A stretch of 64,000 bases of DNA from AC-69 sp963751665 (GTDB lineage Bacteria > Actinomycetota > UBA4738 > HRBIN12). Position 1 is the stretch's first letter. Each line of letters opens with the position of its first letter. Made by a program: the position numbers and the translations under genes. This document shows positions 12,504 through 22,113 of this stretch, piece after piece. The notes below the pieces were generated by a model that saw only the letters and a list, made by a program, of their open reading frames with translations, did not search any database and was not told the origin of the DNA. The stretch covers positions 434,001-498,000 of the forward strand of contig CAVVVF010000004.1 in assembly GCA_963751665.1 (NCBI GenBank). The letters are read 5' to 3'.

Positions 12504-12526
12504 TCGGCCCCCTTTGAAGGGGCCGA
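12504..12526. promoter_or_regulatory. Inverted repeat upstream of CBS gene
   Basis: TCGGCCCC and GGGGCCGA arms enclose a CTTTGAA spacer. The spacer and arms resemble GGCCCC-TTCGAT-GGGGCC at 28741 and the element at 36133. It lies about 76 bases before the CBS start on the minus strand. Confidence 0.5.
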
Positions 12527-12708
12527 GAGGCAGCCGCCCTCCGCGGCCCACGCCAGGCGATCTCGGGCCGTGAGCGATGACGAATGGTGCCCAGGGTCGG
12601 CCGTTGCCCCGCCCGGTCGGGGACCGACGGCAGCCAGTCGTGGCCGAACCGTGCCGATGGTCACTGTGAGACCGGGCCGGTGGCCGGTGTCCCCCTTGGC
12701 GGATTCGT

Positions 12709-12722
12709 GGGAACTTTGGCCT
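12709..12722. promoter_or_regulatory. DosR-box-like element before small membrane gene
   Basis: GGGAACTTTGGCCT lies 15 bases before ATG 12737. It is a degenerate match to the recurring element. Confidence 0.3.
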
Positions 12723-12736
12723 CGGAGGTGAGTAGG

Positions 12737-12955
12737 ATGCTTGGAGCAGGGGTCCCGATGAGCCCAGTGCCATCTGATGGTGGCGGCTCGTGGGTATGGA
12801 CTCTTGTCGCTGTCGCCGTGGTCTTGGCTTTTCTGGCCTTGACGTGGTTGGCGAGGCTTTGGGGCCGCGCCTCCAGCGCCACAGAGGAGGAGCCAAAGGT
12901 TCCCTCGTTCGAGGCCAATAAGGCCGCGAAGAAGGCGGCGAAGAAGGCGGCATGA
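12737..12955 (+). CDS. Small single-pass membrane protein with Lys/Ala-rich tail
   Basis: From ATG 12737 (GGAGGTGAG upstream) the protein is 72 aa. It has a short Ser/Gly/Pro N-terminus, one hydrophobic helix WTLVAVAVVLAFLALTWLA, then an acidic linker and a repeated Ala-Lys-Lys tail. The family is not recognised. A basic cytoplasmic tail on one helix suggests membrane anchoring with nucleic-acid or phospholipid contact, but this is a guess. ATG 12758 is an alternative start. Confidence 0.45.
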   Translation: MLGAGVPMSPVPSDGGGSWVWTLVAVAVVLAFLALTWLARLWGRASSATEEEPKVPSFEANKAAKKAAKKAA

Positions 12956-12993
12956 GAGCAGTGGAGTAGGACTCGACAAGAGCCTTCGCAGTG

Positions 12994-13029
12994 AGCGACC
13001 GCCTCGACGTTCAGGAAGAGGCGGTCGCT
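12994..13029. terminator. Bidirectional hairpin between convergent genes
   Basis: A perfect 12-bp stem, AGCGACCGCCTC with GAGGCGGTCGCT, closes a 12-base loop. It lies 38 bases after the stop at 12955 and 10 bases after the minus-strand stop at 13040. No T tract follows, as is common in high-GC actinobacteria. Confidence 0.65.
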
Positions 13030-13039
13030 GTGAGTTCGG

Positions 13040-14375
13040 TCACGCCGTCGGCACGAGGTCGGTGCGGGCTATCACCGAGCCCAGCACCTCGTGCAGTCTG
13101 ACCGGCCCGATCTCCTTGAGCTCGTACGTGACACGGACGGCCGGCCTCGTCAGACAGATGACGTGACGAAGGTCGATTGGCGTGGCGATGACCACCGTGT
13201 CGCAGGGCGTGGCCGTAATCGCCCGCTCGAGTTCGCCGAGTTGGCCCGGAGAGTACCCCTCGGCCGGCAAGACGGGCCCGACATCGTACCTGTCAAAGAC
13301 CTCCGCGATCGTTCCCGTGACGTAGGGTCGCGGGTCGACGATCTCGGCCGCTCCCGCCTGCCGTGCTGCGACGACGCCAGCTCCGAACTTCATCCCACCA
13401 TGGGTGAGGGTGGGACCATCCTCGACGACCAGCACTCGCTTCCCTGTCACCTGCTCGGGGTGGCTCAAGGTGACCACGCTGGCGGCCTTGATGATCGTGG
13501 CGCCTGGGTTGAACTGCCGGACCGAGGCTCTCGACGTCAGCCACCTGACCAGGCTCCGCCGTGTTCACTTTGTTGATCAGTACCACGCCTGCCATCCGCA
13601 GGTTCGCCTCACCCGGATGGTAGGTCCGCTCGTCCCCGGCTCGCAGCGGGTCGGCAACCGTGATGTGGACGTCCGGACGGTAGAACGGCAGATCGTTGTT
13701 CCCGCCGTCCCAAAGAAGGACGTCGCATTCCCGCTGTGCCTGCTCGAGGATCGCGCCGTAGTCGACGCCGGCATAGACGACGGTACCGGCGTGGATATGG
13801 GCCTCGTACTCCTCGCGCTCCTCGATGGTCACATGTGCTCGGTCGAGGTCCTCCAGTGTGGCGAACCGCTGCACGCGCTCTGCCAGCAGATCGCCGTATG
13901 GCATCGGGTGCCTGACCGCGACGACCTTCAGGCCCTCCCGCTTGAGGAGCTCGGCGACGTACCTCGTCGTCTGGCTCTTCCCGGAGCCCGTCCGGACGGC
14001 GCAGACCGCCACGACCTGGACCTTGGCCTTCAGCATCGTGGCCTCGGGCCCGAGCAGGACGAAGTTCGCCCCGGCCGCCAGGACCTGGCTCGCCCGATGC
14101 ATGACGTACTCATGCGACACGTCCGAGTAGGCGAAGACCACGTCGTCGACCTTCAGGTCCCGTATGAGCTCCGTGAGCCGCTCCTCCGGGTAGATGGGGA
14201 TGCCCTCGGGGTAGCGAGGGCCGGCCAGCTCCGGGGGGTACATCCGGTTGGCGATGAACGGGATCTGCGTGGCTGTGAACGCGACGACCTCGGATTCGGG
14301 ATCGTCGCGGTAGGTCACGTTGAAGTCGTGGAAGTCGCGACCCGCGGCTCCCATGATCAGGACTCTTCGTCGCAT
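13040..14375 (-). CDS. Cyclic 2,3-diphosphoglycerate synthetase-like P-loop protein, frameshifted
   Basis: The protein is about 445 aa once a frame change near 13490 is bridged. The N-terminal LIMGAAGRDFHDFN and ANRMYPPELAGPRYPEGIPI blocks, the P-loop CAVRTGSGKSQTTR (about residue 130), and the C-terminal VLVVEDGPTLTHGGMKFGAG segment are all typical of the cDPGS family. Archaeal members make cyclic 2,3-diphosphoglycerate from 2,3-BPG. Bacterial relatives are widespread, but their product is unproven. ATG 14375 is preceded by GGGTGGTGA; an in-frame GTG lies nine bases earlier. A hairpin separates it from the permease gene upstream. Confidence 0.72.
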
Positions 14376-14397
14376 CGTCACCACCCTTCCCCTTTCT

Positions 14398-14425
14398 GCT
14401 ACCGCCCCCTGTTCGGGGCGGTAGC
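14398..14425. terminator. Hairpin between permease and cDPGS-like genes
   Basis: GCTACCGCCCC and GGGGCGGTAGC pair perfectly (11 bp) around a six-base loop. On the minus strand it follows the permease stop at 14446 and precedes the next start. It may end permease transcription. No T tract is seen. Confidence 0.55.
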
Positions 14426-14445
14426 GAATCCTCGTTCGATGTCGA

Positions 14446-15918
14446 TCAGACGTCGACCTTCTGCATCTCGACCTGGGACGCCTCGGGTGTCTCCTGCTTG
14501 GTCTCGACCACCTGAGGCACCGGACGCTCAGCGCTGCGGCGCCACCGCATGTACACGTACACGGGGATGCCCAGCATCAGCAGGATGTAGCCCTTCGCGA
14601 TCGACTCGGTGCCCGTTCCGTACATGGCCCAGATCGCGTAGGCGAACCCCAGGGCGGCGACGACGACATCACGCACGAGCTTGCGCCCGGCGAACCGGGC
14701 CCGGTCGGTGATCATCAAGAACACCTCGGCCGCCGCGGCGAACGCGTACGGGACAACGGTCGTGAGCGTGGCCAGCAGCAGGATGAACGTGAACTGGTCC
14801 ACGAGGGACTTGGTGTAGTTCATCATCACGAGGCCGGTGACGAGCACGGCCGAGATCACCAGCCCGAAGACCGGGGTCCTGCGCTCCCCTGCACCTTCGC
14901 GAACGGCTTGGGGAACAGCGCCGTCCTCCGCGGCCGCGAGCGACACGCGCGCCGTGAGCAGGATCCAGCCGTTCAAGGCGCCGAACGTGGAGACCATCGC
15001 GACGAGGGCGACGCACTTGCCCCAGCCGACGCCGCCGAAGATCGCGCCGGCGGCGTCGGCGAACGGAGCTCGACGGGCGCAGCGCGGCCAGCGGGGATGA
15101 TGCCCATGATCGCGACGGTCGCCATGATGTAGACGAGCGTGGTGCGAGCGGTGCCGAGATCGTCGCCCGCGGGATGGTCCTCTCGGGATCCTTGACCTCC
15201 TCGGCCGGCACCGTCGCCGACTCGAGGCCGATGAAGGCCCACAGCGTCAGGGCCATCGCGGCGGTGATGTCCCAGCAGTGCCGTCGCCCGTGCCGAGGCC
15301 GGCCGGCGCGAACGGCGTGAAGTTGCTCGCCGTGGATGAAGAACAGCCCGATGATGCCGATCACGGCGAGCGGCACGAACTTCAGCACGGTCGTCACGAC
15401 CTGGACGATCCCGCCTTCGCGCGCCCCGAGGATGTTCACGAACGTCAAGCAGCCAGATCGCGCCGATCGCGACGAGTGCGGCGGCAGAGGCGGTTCGTCC
15501 GCCAGGCGGCCAGAAGACGTCAGGTAGCCCACGAAGGCGACGGCGATCGCGGCGTTGCCGACCCAGGCGGCGATCCAGTAGCCCCAGGCCGTCTGGAAGC
15601 CGATGAAGTCGCCGAACGCGCGTCGGGCGTACGACGTAGGGCCCGCCGGTGCGCGGGTACGCGCGGCCGAGGTTCGCGAACACGAGGCGAGCAGCATGGC
15701 GCCGACGCCCGGTGAAGACCCAAGCGAGCATCGAGATCGATCCGGCGTCACGGCGACCCCGGCGAGGCCGCGGGCAGCAGGAAGACGCCCGAGCCGACCA
15801 TGTTGCCGATGACGAGCGCCGTTGCCATGCCCAAACCGAGCTCCCGCTTCAGCTTGGGTTGTTGATCGCCGTCGCCCTTTGGGCCGTTCGTGCGTTGGAT
15901 GTCAGATGCAAGTGCCAT
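14446..15918 (-). CDS. APC-superfamily amino acid permease, several frameshifts
   Basis: The start at 15918 has an excellent GGGAGG ribosome binding site. LKRELGLGMATALVIGNMVG followed by SGVFLLPA is the classic first helix of APC permeases, with the Gly-rich substrate loop. FVNILGAREGG, MALTLWAFIGLESATVPAEE and STFGALNGWILLTARVSLAA follow in shifting frames, and the last about 180 residues (six helices' end and a charged tail) are in one frame. At least four frame changes are needed for a protein of about 490 aa. It is closest in pattern to the arginine/agmatine and cationic amino acid group. The substrate is not certain. Confidence 0.68.
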
Positions 15919-16333
15919 CGTCGACCTCCCTTCTTCTCCGGACGAGGGATCGCCCAGCATCGGTTGTCACTCACAACGTAGGAAGGGGCCCACCAGGTCG
16001 CGAGGGCCATTGGTCACGCCTTGGAGGGGACTGACTGCGGGACGCCAAAGTCAATTCCCGCGTCGACGACGAGCGCGGCCGGAGGGCTGTTCCGACCCGA
16101 CGGGTGACCGATGGTCATTCTCCCGAGCACGCCGACTGCAGTGCTCGTTGCAAGCCCACTTATCCTTCCGAAGACCCTGAACAGGCGGTCACTTTCCCTC
16201 GCACGGACGGCGTCAAGCGCACGCTAACCAGCCATCCGGCGACTCACCCCGTTGGTCCCCGCCGACGAGGGACTTCGGACCCGCCCCTTCCGCGACCGCG
16301 GGTGTCAAAGTGACAGAGAGGGGGTGTGAGGCG
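15919..16333. other. Divergent intergenic region with several palindromes
   Basis: No gene is seen in these 415 bases. Three elements of the recurring palindrome type occur: GGGCCATTGGTCAC at 16004-16017 (about 86 bases before the permease start), the perfect inverted repeat TGACC-GAT-GGTCA at 16105-16117, and GGGACTTCGGACCC at 16269-16282, listed separately. Confidence 0.5.
16269..16282. promoter_or_regulatory. DosR-box-like element before zinc-ribbon/receiver operon
   Basis: GGGACTTCGGACCC ends 51 bases before ATG 16334. It is one of the closest matches in the window to the mycobacterial GGGACT...GTCCC core. Confidence 0.5.
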
Positions 16334-16822
16334 ATGGTAGCCGGACGCACAGGCCAGATCGAGTCCATCGAGCGCTTGGAGGAGCGGCGGGCCGAACTCT
16401 TGATTCGCGAAGAGGAGGAGGGGGACGCCGCTTTGGACTCCCCGATCGATCAACGGGTCGTGCAGGAGGTGCCCGTACGGGAGCCCGAAGCGGAAGAGCC
16501 CCAGGAGCGCGAATTCACCTGCCGGGCCTGTCACCTCATCTTCTCGCGGGCCTGCCTCGCGAACGAACGGGAGACGCTCTGCGCCGACTGCGCCACGCTC
16601 GTTGGGGTAAGTCGCGGACCCAAGGGAGAAGTGCCGAACGTACATCGCATCCACCACCCATGCCCGGCGTGCGGAGTCCTCTTCATGGTCCCCGACCGGG
16701 AGGAGGTCTCGTGTGGGTTCGTGTGCCCCTCCTGTCGAGTCCACCTGATGAAGCGCGAGGGTCACCTCCACCTCGTGTGGAACCACCGTGAGGCGTCCGG
16801 CGGCGAAGGGATCGAACGATGA
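16334..16822 (+). CDS. Double zinc-ribbon protein, DUF4193-like
   Basis: From ATG 16334 (GTGTGAGG upstream) the protein is 162 aa. The acidic N-terminal half (ERLEERRAELLIREEEEG) resembles actinobacterial DUF4193 proteins, as does the first ribbon FTCRACHLIFSRACLANERE ending in CADC. An added second ribbon CPACGVLFMVPDREEVSC...CPSC is unusual. Eight Cys in four CxxC pairs should bind two zinc ions. The stop overlaps the receiver gene by four bases (ATGA), so the two are translationally coupled. The role is unknown; it may be a transcription or RNA-polymerase-associated factor. Confidence 0.68.
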   Translation: MVAGRTGQIESIERLEERRAELLIREEEEGDAALDSPIDQRVVQEVPVREPEAEEPQEREFTCRACHLIFSRACLANERETLCADCATLVGVSRGPKGEVPNVHRIHHPCPACGVLFMVPDREEVSCGFVCPSCRVHLMKREGHLHLVWNHREASGGEGIER

Positions 16823-17289
16823 GGGTTTTCGTGGTGGAGTCCGAGGAGTGGATACGCGACCTGCTCGTCCCCTGGTTGCAGGAGGCGGGGTTTCAGGTCG
16901 TGACGTGCCCGGGTCCACAGGGGCCGGACTTCAGCTGCCCGGGCGCCACCAAGGAAGGCTGCCACCTCGCCGAGGGCGCGGACTTGATCGTCCTTGACCT
17001 CGAGCTCGAAAGCGACCTCTTGGTATGCGGAGTGGCCGGGTGGGAGCTGCTGCACTACTACCGCTCCCTGGACAAGCCCGTGGTGGTACTGACGGGCTTC
17101 GAGGATGCGATCCGACCTCTCCCAAGCGACCGGATCGCCGTGCTCCCACGTCCCCCGGACCGTGACGGCCTCGTGGAGGCGATCCGGGTGCTGCTCCTCT
17201 CGAAGGAGCTGCGCCCAGCACCCGAGCGAGAGACGATCCAGGAGGTCGAGGTGGCGGGGGTCGGCCCCCACGGACGGACCACACGCTGA
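16819..17289 (+). CDS. Stand-alone response-regulator receiver domain, atypical
   Basis: A 156-aa CheY-like protein with no output domain. RVFVVESEEWIRDLL is the first strand and acidic pocket, Asp60 in LIVLDLELES is the expected phosphoacceptor, and VVVLTGF holds the switch Thr. The normally invariant Lys before Pro is Arg here (VLPRPP). An insert between the second helix and Asp60 carries Cys30, Cys40 and Cys48, giving a possible metal or redox site. It is coupled to the zinc-ribbon gene. No histidine kinase lies in the window. Confidence 0.7.
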   Translation: MRVFVVESEEWIRDLLVPWLQEAGFQVVTCPGPQGPDFSCPGATKEGCHLAEGADLIVLDLELESDLLVCGVAGWELLHYYRSLDKPVVVLTGFEDAIRPLPSDRIAVLPRPPDRDGLVEAIRVLLLSKELRPAPERETIQEVEVAGVGPHGRTTR

Positions 17290-17332
17290 GCCGCAACTGC
17301 GATACCCAGGGCCAGGAGGAGATGGGCCGGTG

Positions 17333-20300
17333 ATGACGCGTCGTCGGACCGTCGGAAGCCGGCCATCCGGCTCCCAACTGGATCGGCGGTTCGAGGCGGT
17401 GGTCTTCGACTGGGACGGCACCGCCGTGCCGGACCGGCGGGCCGACGCCGACCGCGGTGCGAGACGTCGTGGAGGGACTCTCTGCGCGCTGGGGTGGACG
17501 TGGTCGTCGTCAGCGGGACGCACGTCGGCAACATCGACGGGCAGCTCCGAGCCCGGCCGTCCGGGCCCGGGACGTCTCCACCTCTGCCTGAACCGCGGCT
17601 CGCGAGGTGTTCGACGTCGACTGCGGCGGGCCCCCGCTGCGTCGACCGGCGCCAGGCGACGCCCGCAGGAGGATGCGGCGCTGACCGCGGCTGCCGAGCT
17701 CGTCGGTCGGCCGGCTCGATGGCTCGGGGGCTCGAGGCGAGGATGGTGTCGGCAGCGCCTGAACCGGCGGAAGATCGACCTGATCCCGGAGCCGGAGTGG
17801 GCCGATCCGCCGAAGGCGCGGATCGCGGAGCTGCTGATCGCGGTCGAGGAACGGCTCCGACAGCTGCGGGCTCGACGGACTCCCTGCGGTGGCCGGCGCT
17901 TGCCGCCATGGCCGCAGCCGAGGTCGGGCCTCTCCGACCCCCGCGTCACGAGCGACGCGAAGCACGTCGAGATCGGGCTCACGGACAAGGCCGACTCGGC
18001 CCGGTGGATCTTCGCGGAGCTGTGGCGACGCGGGATCGGCCCGGGCCTGGTGCTTGATCGTCGGCGACGAGTTCGGGCCGCTCGGCGGGCTTCCCGGCAG
18101 CGACTCGCTCATGCTCGTGCCGGAGGCAAGCAGGGCGACGGTCGTCTCCGTCGGGCGTAGAGCCGCGGGCGCGCCGCCTGGAGTGATCGGCCTCGGCGGC
18201 GGGCCGGCGACCTTCCTCGCGCATGCTCGAGGACCAGCTTCGGCGTCGGGCCCAGGGCGCGATTCCCGAGCTCGACGAGGACCCGGCCTGGATCCTCACG
18301 GTCGAAGGCCTGGACCCGCAGCTCGAGCGGGTGCACGAGGCCCTCCTGACACTCGCCGACGGCCGGCTCGGGACGAGCGGGAGCCCGCTCGGAGCGCACC
18401 CGTCGGCCACGCCCGCTGTCCTGGCGGCGGGGCTGTACGACGGCGACGGGCCGGAGACGAGCAGCTGCTGCCGTGCCCGGTATGGAACCGCTTCCCGTCG
18501 ACGCTCGATCGGGGATCGTCGTGCGTCGCATGCTCGACCTCCGCACCGGCGTGCTCGTCACGAGACGGACACCGCTGCCGGGCCGCGTCGCTGCGGTGCG
18601 CTTCGTCCTCGCTCGCCCGGCCGGGGACCGTGGTGCTCCGGGCCGACGGGCCCGCCGCCGTCCCTCGGTCCGGGCCCCGCCCTCGCTCCCGCCGCCCGGA
18701 CGTCGACGTCGAGCCGGCGCTGAGCTGGACGGACCCGATGGATGCGGGTCCACGGCTCCGCACGGCGGCGTCGTCGCCGCGGCCAGGCGACACCGAGCGG
18801 CGCGGCCGGGTCGGGCGCCTCGACCTCGATCGGCTGGCGTGCCTACGCGGCGACCCGATCGCGGAAATCCACGGTCGACGCCGCGCTCGCGCGCGCTGCG
18901 CGAGGCCGAGCGGCGGGGCTTCGAACGGCTGCTCGCCGAGCACCGGGAGGCGTGGGCCGGCCGGTGGGAGGAGGCCGACGTCGTGATCGAGGGCGACCCC
19001 GAGCTGCAGCAGGCGGTCCGCTTCGCGCTCTTCCACCTGATGGCCTCGGTCGCGGACGCGGACGAGGCGGCGGTCGGAGCGCGCGGGCTCACCGGACCCG
19101 GCCTACCGCGGCCACGTCTTCTGGGACAGCGACGTCTTCGTGCTGCCGTTCCTCGCCGCGACGCACCCGGCCGCCGCCCGGGCGATGCTCGAGTACCGCA
19201 TCCGCCGGCTGCCGGCCGCGCGAGCGGCGGCGCGCGCGGCTCGGGCGCGCGGGCGCCCGCTTCCCCTGGGAGTCGGCGCGCGACGGCGGCGACGTGACGC
19301 CGAGCATCGCACGCGACCACACCGGCCAGCTGCGTGCCGATCCGCACCGGCGAGCTCGAGGAGCACATCGTCGCCGACGTCGCCTGGGCCGCGGCCTGCT
19401 ACCTGGACTGGACGGGCGACGAGGCATTCGCCGCGGGCCCCGGACGCGAGCTGCTCGTCGAGACCGCGCGCTACTGGGCGTCGCGCGTCCGCTTCGACGA
19501 CCGACGGCCGGGCCCACATCTACGGCGTGATCGGCCCCGACGAGTACCACGAGCCGGTCGACGACAACGCCTTCACGAACGTGATGGCGCGCTGGAACCT
19601 GCGGCGCGCGGCGCGCGGAGCTGGCCGACGATCCGGGAGCGAGCGTGCCGGGGAGGCGGAACGGCTGGCTCGAGATCGCCGACGCGCTCGTCGACGGCTA
19701 CGACCCGGACAGCGGCGCTGTACGAGCAGTTCGCCGGCTTCTTCGAGCTCGAGCCGCTGGTGATCGCGGACGTCGCCCCGCGGCGGCCGATCGCCGCCGA
19801 CCTCCTGCTCGGGCGCCGAGCGCGTCCGCGGGGCCCAGGTGCTCAAGCAGGCCGACGTGCTGATGCTCCACCACCTCGTGCCCGACGAGGTGGCGCCCGG
19901 GTTCGCTCGTCCCGAACCTCGACTTCTACGAGCCCCGCACCGCGCACGGCAGCTCGCTGTCGCCGGCGATCCACGCCGCGCTGCTCGCCCGAGCCGGACG
20001 GCTCGAGGAGGCGCTCGACGCGCTCCGGATCGCCGCCCGCATCGACCTCGACGACCTGACCGGGACCACGGCGCCGGCGGCTTCACCTGGCGACGATGGG
20101 CGGCGTGTGGCAGGCGCTCGCGTTCGGGTTCGCCGGCATCCGACCGCACGGCGGGGTCCTGCAGATGGATCCGCGGCTACCGAATTCGTGGTCGACCCTG
20201 GAGATCCCCGTGCTGTTCAGGGGAAGGCGGATCCGAGTGCGCGTGGACCCGGAGGGCGCAACGGTCGAGGCGGACGGCCCGGCCGAGATCGAGCTCCCCG

Positions 20301-20383
20301 GTGTCCCCGTCCCAGCCACCATCGGGCCCGCTGGGATCCGCCTCCGCCGAAGCAGGGCTGGATGGGAGGTGGAGACACGATGA
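17333..20383 (+). CDS. HAD phosphatase-GH65 fusion (OtsB1-like), heavily frameshifted
   Basis: A roughly 1,015-residue coding path with ten or more frame changes. The HAD part begins with FEAVVFDWDGTAVPDRR (nucleophile Asp and Asp+2) and ends with VLIVGDEFGPLGGLPGSDSL. The rest is glycoside hydrolase family 65: GHVFWDSDVFVLPFLAATHP, GVIGPDEYHEPVDDNAFTN with the catalytic Glu, VLKQADVLMLHHLVPDE, and the C-terminal beta domain ending GGVLQMDPRLPNSWSTLEIP. Mycobacterial OtsB1 (Rv2006, a DosR regulon member) has the same architecture. Possible role: trehalose or related disaccharide turnover. GGAGGA precedes ATG 17333, and the stop overlaps the next USP gene (ATGA). Confidence 0.7.
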
Positions 20384-21153
20384 GGAGGGTCATTGCGGCC
20401 ATCGACGACACTGCTGCGGCCCGAGCGGTCTTGGCTGCCGGACGCCTGGTGGCCGAGCTGTTCGATGCCAGCCTGGAGGCGGTGCACGTGCGCGACGATG
20501 GCGCCCGCACCGCCCGCACTGCCGCAGCGGCGGCCGGCGTGCAGCTCCGCGAGGTCGACGGCCCAGTCGTCGACGCGTTGGTCTTGGAGGCCGGGGCGAC
20601 CGAAGTCGCGGCCCTGACGCTGGGTGCCCGCGCCACTCCGGCGGGACGGCGGCCGGCCGGGCACGTCGCGCTCGAGGTCATCACGGCGGTCCCAAGACCG
20701 GTGGCGATCGTGCCGCCGGATGTCCGTCCACAGCCGGATCTGCGACGGCTCCTCGTGCCGCTGGACGGCACGTGGGCCACCGCTCACGCTCTCGCGGAGG
20801 TGATCGAGCTCGCCTGTCGGTGCGACCTGGACGTCGTGATCCTGCACGTCCTTGATGAGGAGTCACTTCCGCCATTCAGCGATCAGCCTCACCACGAGGC
20901 TGAGGCGTGGGTTCGAGAGTTCATGGCCAGGCACTGTCCGGCGGCCGCGGCAAGAGCCGAGCTTCGGGTCGGCGTTCCCGCGCATGCGATCGAGGCCACG
21001 GCGGTAGAGATGGGGGCGGACCTGATCGCGCTGGGTTGGTCCCAAGAGCTCGCTCCCGGCCGGGCCGCCGTCGTCCGGGAGGTCCTGGAGCGCGGCAAAA
21101 TCCCAGTGTTGCTGGTGCCGATCCGGCAAGACATCTCCGAGCGGGTGCCCTGA
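20380..21153 (+). CDS. Tandem-domain universal stress protein
   Basis: A 257-aa protein starting inside the stop of the GH65 gene. The first UspA-like half (VIAAIDDTAAARAVLAAGRL) is degenerate. The second half (RRLLVPLDGTWATAHALAEV, then GADLIALGWSQELAPGRAAV) keeps the strand and Gly pattern, but the Gly-x2-Gly-x9-Gly-Ser/Thr ATP motif is altered (Gly-Trp-Ser...), so ATP binding may be lost. USPs of this kind are frequent members of hypoxia regulons. The frame is intact and translational coupling to the upstream enzyme is likely. Confidence 0.75.
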   Translation: MRRVIAAIDDTAAARAVLAAGRLVAELFDASLEAVHVRDDGARTARTAAAAAGVQLREVDGPVVDALVLEAGATEVAALTLGARATPAGRRPAGHVALEVITAVPRPVAIVPPDVRPQPDLRRLLVPLDGTWATAHALAEVIELACRCDLDVVILHVLDEESLPPFSDQPHHEAEAWVREFMARHCPAAAARAELRVGVPAHAIEATAVEMGADLIALGWSQELAPGRAAVVREVLERGKIPVLLVPIRQDISERVP

Positions 21154-21182
21154 GGCCCGGAAAGGACCCAGGGCGGGGCTGG

Positions 21183-21392
21183 CTACCGAGGGCCCTTCCC
21201 GGCGCGCTCCAAGTGCTGCACCGCGGCGTCGGTGCCGGGGAAAACCAGGCCCACGTGCCCGTCGTCGGACCACCGCACGAGGTATGGAGGGCCACCCTCG
21301 GATCCCCGCACCTCGACGATCTCGGCGTCCCGGTCGGGCTCGCCGACGTGGTGACCCTTGATCACCAAACGATCTCCTACGCTCGCCTTCAC
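21183..21392 (-). CDS. DUF1918 domain protein
   Basis: A 69-aa protein from GTG 21392, which has a strong AAAGGAGGAG site. VGDRLVIKGHHVGEPDRDAE and YLVRWSDDGHVGLVFPGTDA are the DUF1918 signature, an SH3-like beta barrel restricted mainly to actinobacteria. The mycobacterial relative Rv0569 belongs to the DosR regulon. The biochemical function is unknown. It is the last gene of a leftward group with the two SnoaL-like genes. Confidence 0.82.
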   Translation of the reverse strand: MKASVGDRLVIKGHHVGEPDRDAEIVEVRGSEGGPPYLVRWSDDGHVGLVFPGTDAAVQHLERAGKGPR

Positions 21393-21438
21393 GGCTCCTC
21401 CTTTCCCCTCTCCTGGTTCTCGCGCAGCGGGGGCCGAT

Positions 21439-22065
21439 TCACTCCGTGCCCGAGGGCACGATCCACTGCTCCACGATCTGCCCGTGGAGGATCCGGAGCC
21501 TAGTCTCGCCGCCGGGTTGGTCGCCCGAGGGATGCCAGGCGATGCGGGCCACGTCGTCCTCCCCCCGAAGCTCCACGTCGTCGCCCCCGAGGCCCAGGAG
21601 CGGACACTCCGGGAGATAGCCCTGCACGTCGGGGTGACCCTCGAAGGTGTCGGAGCCCACGTGGACCCTGGCATCGGGGGCGTACAGGAGGAGGGCCATC
21701 TCAAGATCCCCTTCCTCCATGGCGAGCACCCACCGCCGGGCCACCTCCATGGGGAGCCGGAGGGCGAGTTCCAGGTCCGGCCGTCCGTGGGTGAGGGGCC
21801 GCCGTCCCTTCTCATCCGGGTGGGCCGCGCCGACGAGGTCGCCGAAGCGGCCTTGCCGGGAGGAGACCCTGGTCCCCTCCCGGAGCCGGACCTCGGTGGC
21901 TCGCACGATGCCGCCTTGCCGCTTCACATCGAAGTGGATCCGCGCCCCGGGAACCCGGGACCTCGGCTCCATGTCCTCACCTCGTACCACGTACTCGCGG
22001 GTACCGCTTTCAACCCGTCCTTCGTCCGTCTTCGGGTCGAACCACTTCACATTTCCGCTCGGCAT
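21439..22065 (-). CDS. Cold-shock domain fused to SnoaL-like domain
   Basis: 208 aa from ATG 22065 (GGAGGAGACATCG upstream). Residues 1-65 resemble a cold-shock domain: GNVKWFDPKTDEGRVESG matches the KWFN...GFG strand, but the RNA-binding Phe residues of RNP1/RNP2 are largely replaced. Residues about 95-205 are an NTF2/SnoaL-like domain (VARRWVLAMEEGDLEMALLL, YAPDARVHVG, LRILHGQIVEQWIV). The adjacent gene encodes the same SnoaL-like domain alone, so a duplication plus fusion occurred. The ligand is unknown. Confidence 0.72.
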   Translation of the reverse strand: MPSGNVKWFDPKTDEGRVESGTREYVVRGEDMEPRSRVPGARIHFDVKRQGGIVRATEVRLREGTRVSSRQGRFGDLVGAAHPDEKGRRPLTHGRPDLELALRLPMEVARRWVLAMEEGDLEMALLLYAPDARVHVGSDTFEGHPDVQGYLPECPLLGLGGDDVELRGEDDVARIAWHPSGDQPGGETRLRILHGQIVEQWIVPSGTE

Positions 22066-22113
22066 CGATGTCTCCTCCGTGACGGGTCGTTCCGATAGGC
22101 GTCTCACCGCCGC

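Noticed and set aside
16819..17289. The receiver protein as the DosR regulator of the island
   Set aside because: It lacks a DNA-binding output domain; the regulator must be elsewhere.
17333..20383. Programmed frameshifting in the GH65 gene
   Set aside because: Too many shifts in both directions without slippery sites; similar shifts occur in unrelated genes across the window.
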